A stretch of 64,000 nucleotides of DNA from Saccharopolyspora rhizosphaerae (GTDB lineage Bacteria > Actinomycetota > Actinomycetes > Mycobacteriales > Pseudonocardiaceae). Positions within the stretch are counted from its first letter, which is position 1; each line of letters opens with the position of its first letter. The stretch lies in contig NZ_RSAA01000015.1 in NCBI RefSeq assembly GCF_003931915.1, positions 372,001-436,000 of the forward strand, given 5' to 3'. Under the pieces are notes generated by a model, which saw only the letters and a program-made list of their open reading frames with translations, was not told the origin of the DNA and searched no databases. The translations under genes were made by a program, and so were the position numbers. Below, piece after piece: positions 63,736-64,000 of the stretch.

Positions 63736-64000
63736 TTAGTCGTCGCCGAGGCCTCGGGCTGCTAGGGCGTCGCCGAGGTCGTCGGCGTGGCGGAGGGTGC
63801 GGACGAGGAAGGGGATCGCGAAGGCCGGGAGGGAGCGGTCGGCGCCCCTCGCCCGCTGCGCCTCCCGAACCTGGCCGGCGATCGTGGAGAGCGCTGCGAT
63901 GGCCTGGATGGTGAGACCCACCAGCAGGCCGATCCGCTCCGGGCGCAGGCCGAACCGGGCGAGCGGGGTCGCGGCCCGCTCCACCGAGGTGACGAGGTCG
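63736..64000 (-). CDS. Energy-coupling factor transporter T component (EcfT/CbiQ-like), C-terminal part
   Basis: The frame runs off the right edge, so only the last 87 or so codons are visible. Features of ECF T components: an amphipathic 'RFGLRPERIGLLVGLTIQAI' segment, 'IAGQVREAQRARGADRSL' with the coupling A-R-G motif that contacts the ATPase subunits, and the C-terminal 'ALAARGLGDD' with a second ARG motif. The transmembrane protein couples ATP hydrolysis to substrate-binding S components for vitamins or metals. The substrate cannot be told without the missing part and neighbours. Confidence 0.78.
   Translation of the reverse strand, partial: DLVTSVERAATPLARFGLRPERIGLLVGLTIQAIAALSTIAGQVREAQRARGADRSLPAFAIPFLVRTLRHADDLGDALAARGLGDD

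Overview
This is a high-GC actinobacterial chromosome segment. Coding sequences end codons mostly in G or C, GTG starts are common, and families typical of actinomycetes are present: an AfsR/SARP regulator, DUF6158, DUF2795, the three-gene Sdh1-type succinate dehydrogenase, a SerB2-type phosphatase with ACT domains and paired FadE proteins. The content fits a Pseudonocardiales organism (Saccharopolyspora-like), but that is an inference from gene content, not proof. No phage, insertion sequence, CRISPR array or biosynthetic cluster was recognised. Most of the window is ordinary chromosomal backbone.

Layout. 1-5 kb: the end of an unidentified secreted-type protein, a fused alpha-beta glycyl-tRNA synthetase, a methyltransferase. 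5-18 kb: a secreted protein, a CaCA-type exchanger next to a GAF-LytTR regulator, a ChrB-domain protein, a DUF1232 protein with a leaderless promoter, a SARP lacking its TPR tail, a LysR regulator divergent from a SnoaL-like protein, an SF1 helicase and a DUF885 peptidase. 18-31 kb: a GNAT protein, an MFS exporter, a DUF6158-NDH-2 couple, tRNA-Ala(GGC), a CPA2 antiporter, an FMN reductase-like protein, a metallo-beta-lactamase-fold protein under a MerR-type promoter, a VanX-like lipoprotein, a YbaK-family gene with an in-frame amber stop, and a TetR gene divergent from a secreted lipase. 31-44 kb: a PIG-L deacetylase, an alpha/beta hydrolase, a FadE pair, a CPA1 antiporter, an SSS symporter operon, LysE, PP2C-like and DUF72 proteins. 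44-48.6 kb: a frame-disrupted gene and an L-S-M operon for a form II molybdenum hydroxylase. 48.8-64 kb: a polytopic membrane protein, sdhCAB, a VanZ-like protein, an SDR, a lipoprotein, ctaD, serB, a PTH2-domain protein and the end of an ECF-transporter T component.

How genes work together. Respiratory parts are NDH-2, SdhCAB and CtaD, with a CRP/GlxR-like half-match upstream of the sdh region. A lipid-related set (TetR/lipase, FadE pair, SDR) shares the operator-like motif TACT-N4-AGTA just upstream of each locus, which suggests one regulon. Cation and solute transport is well represented (CaCA, CPA1, CPA2, SSS, MFS, LysE).

Main non-coding novelty: a dispersed family of 22-bp self-complementary palindromes (half-site TCGAACTTCGC, core TTCGCGCGAA), found in intergenic DNA at 28.3, 32.0-32.4, 56.6 and 63.0-63.7 kb. 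Several occur as pairs, three of the four loci lie between convergent genes, and the last lies in a degenerate tandem duplication of about 308 bp. Three copies match perfectly and the others are decayed variants.
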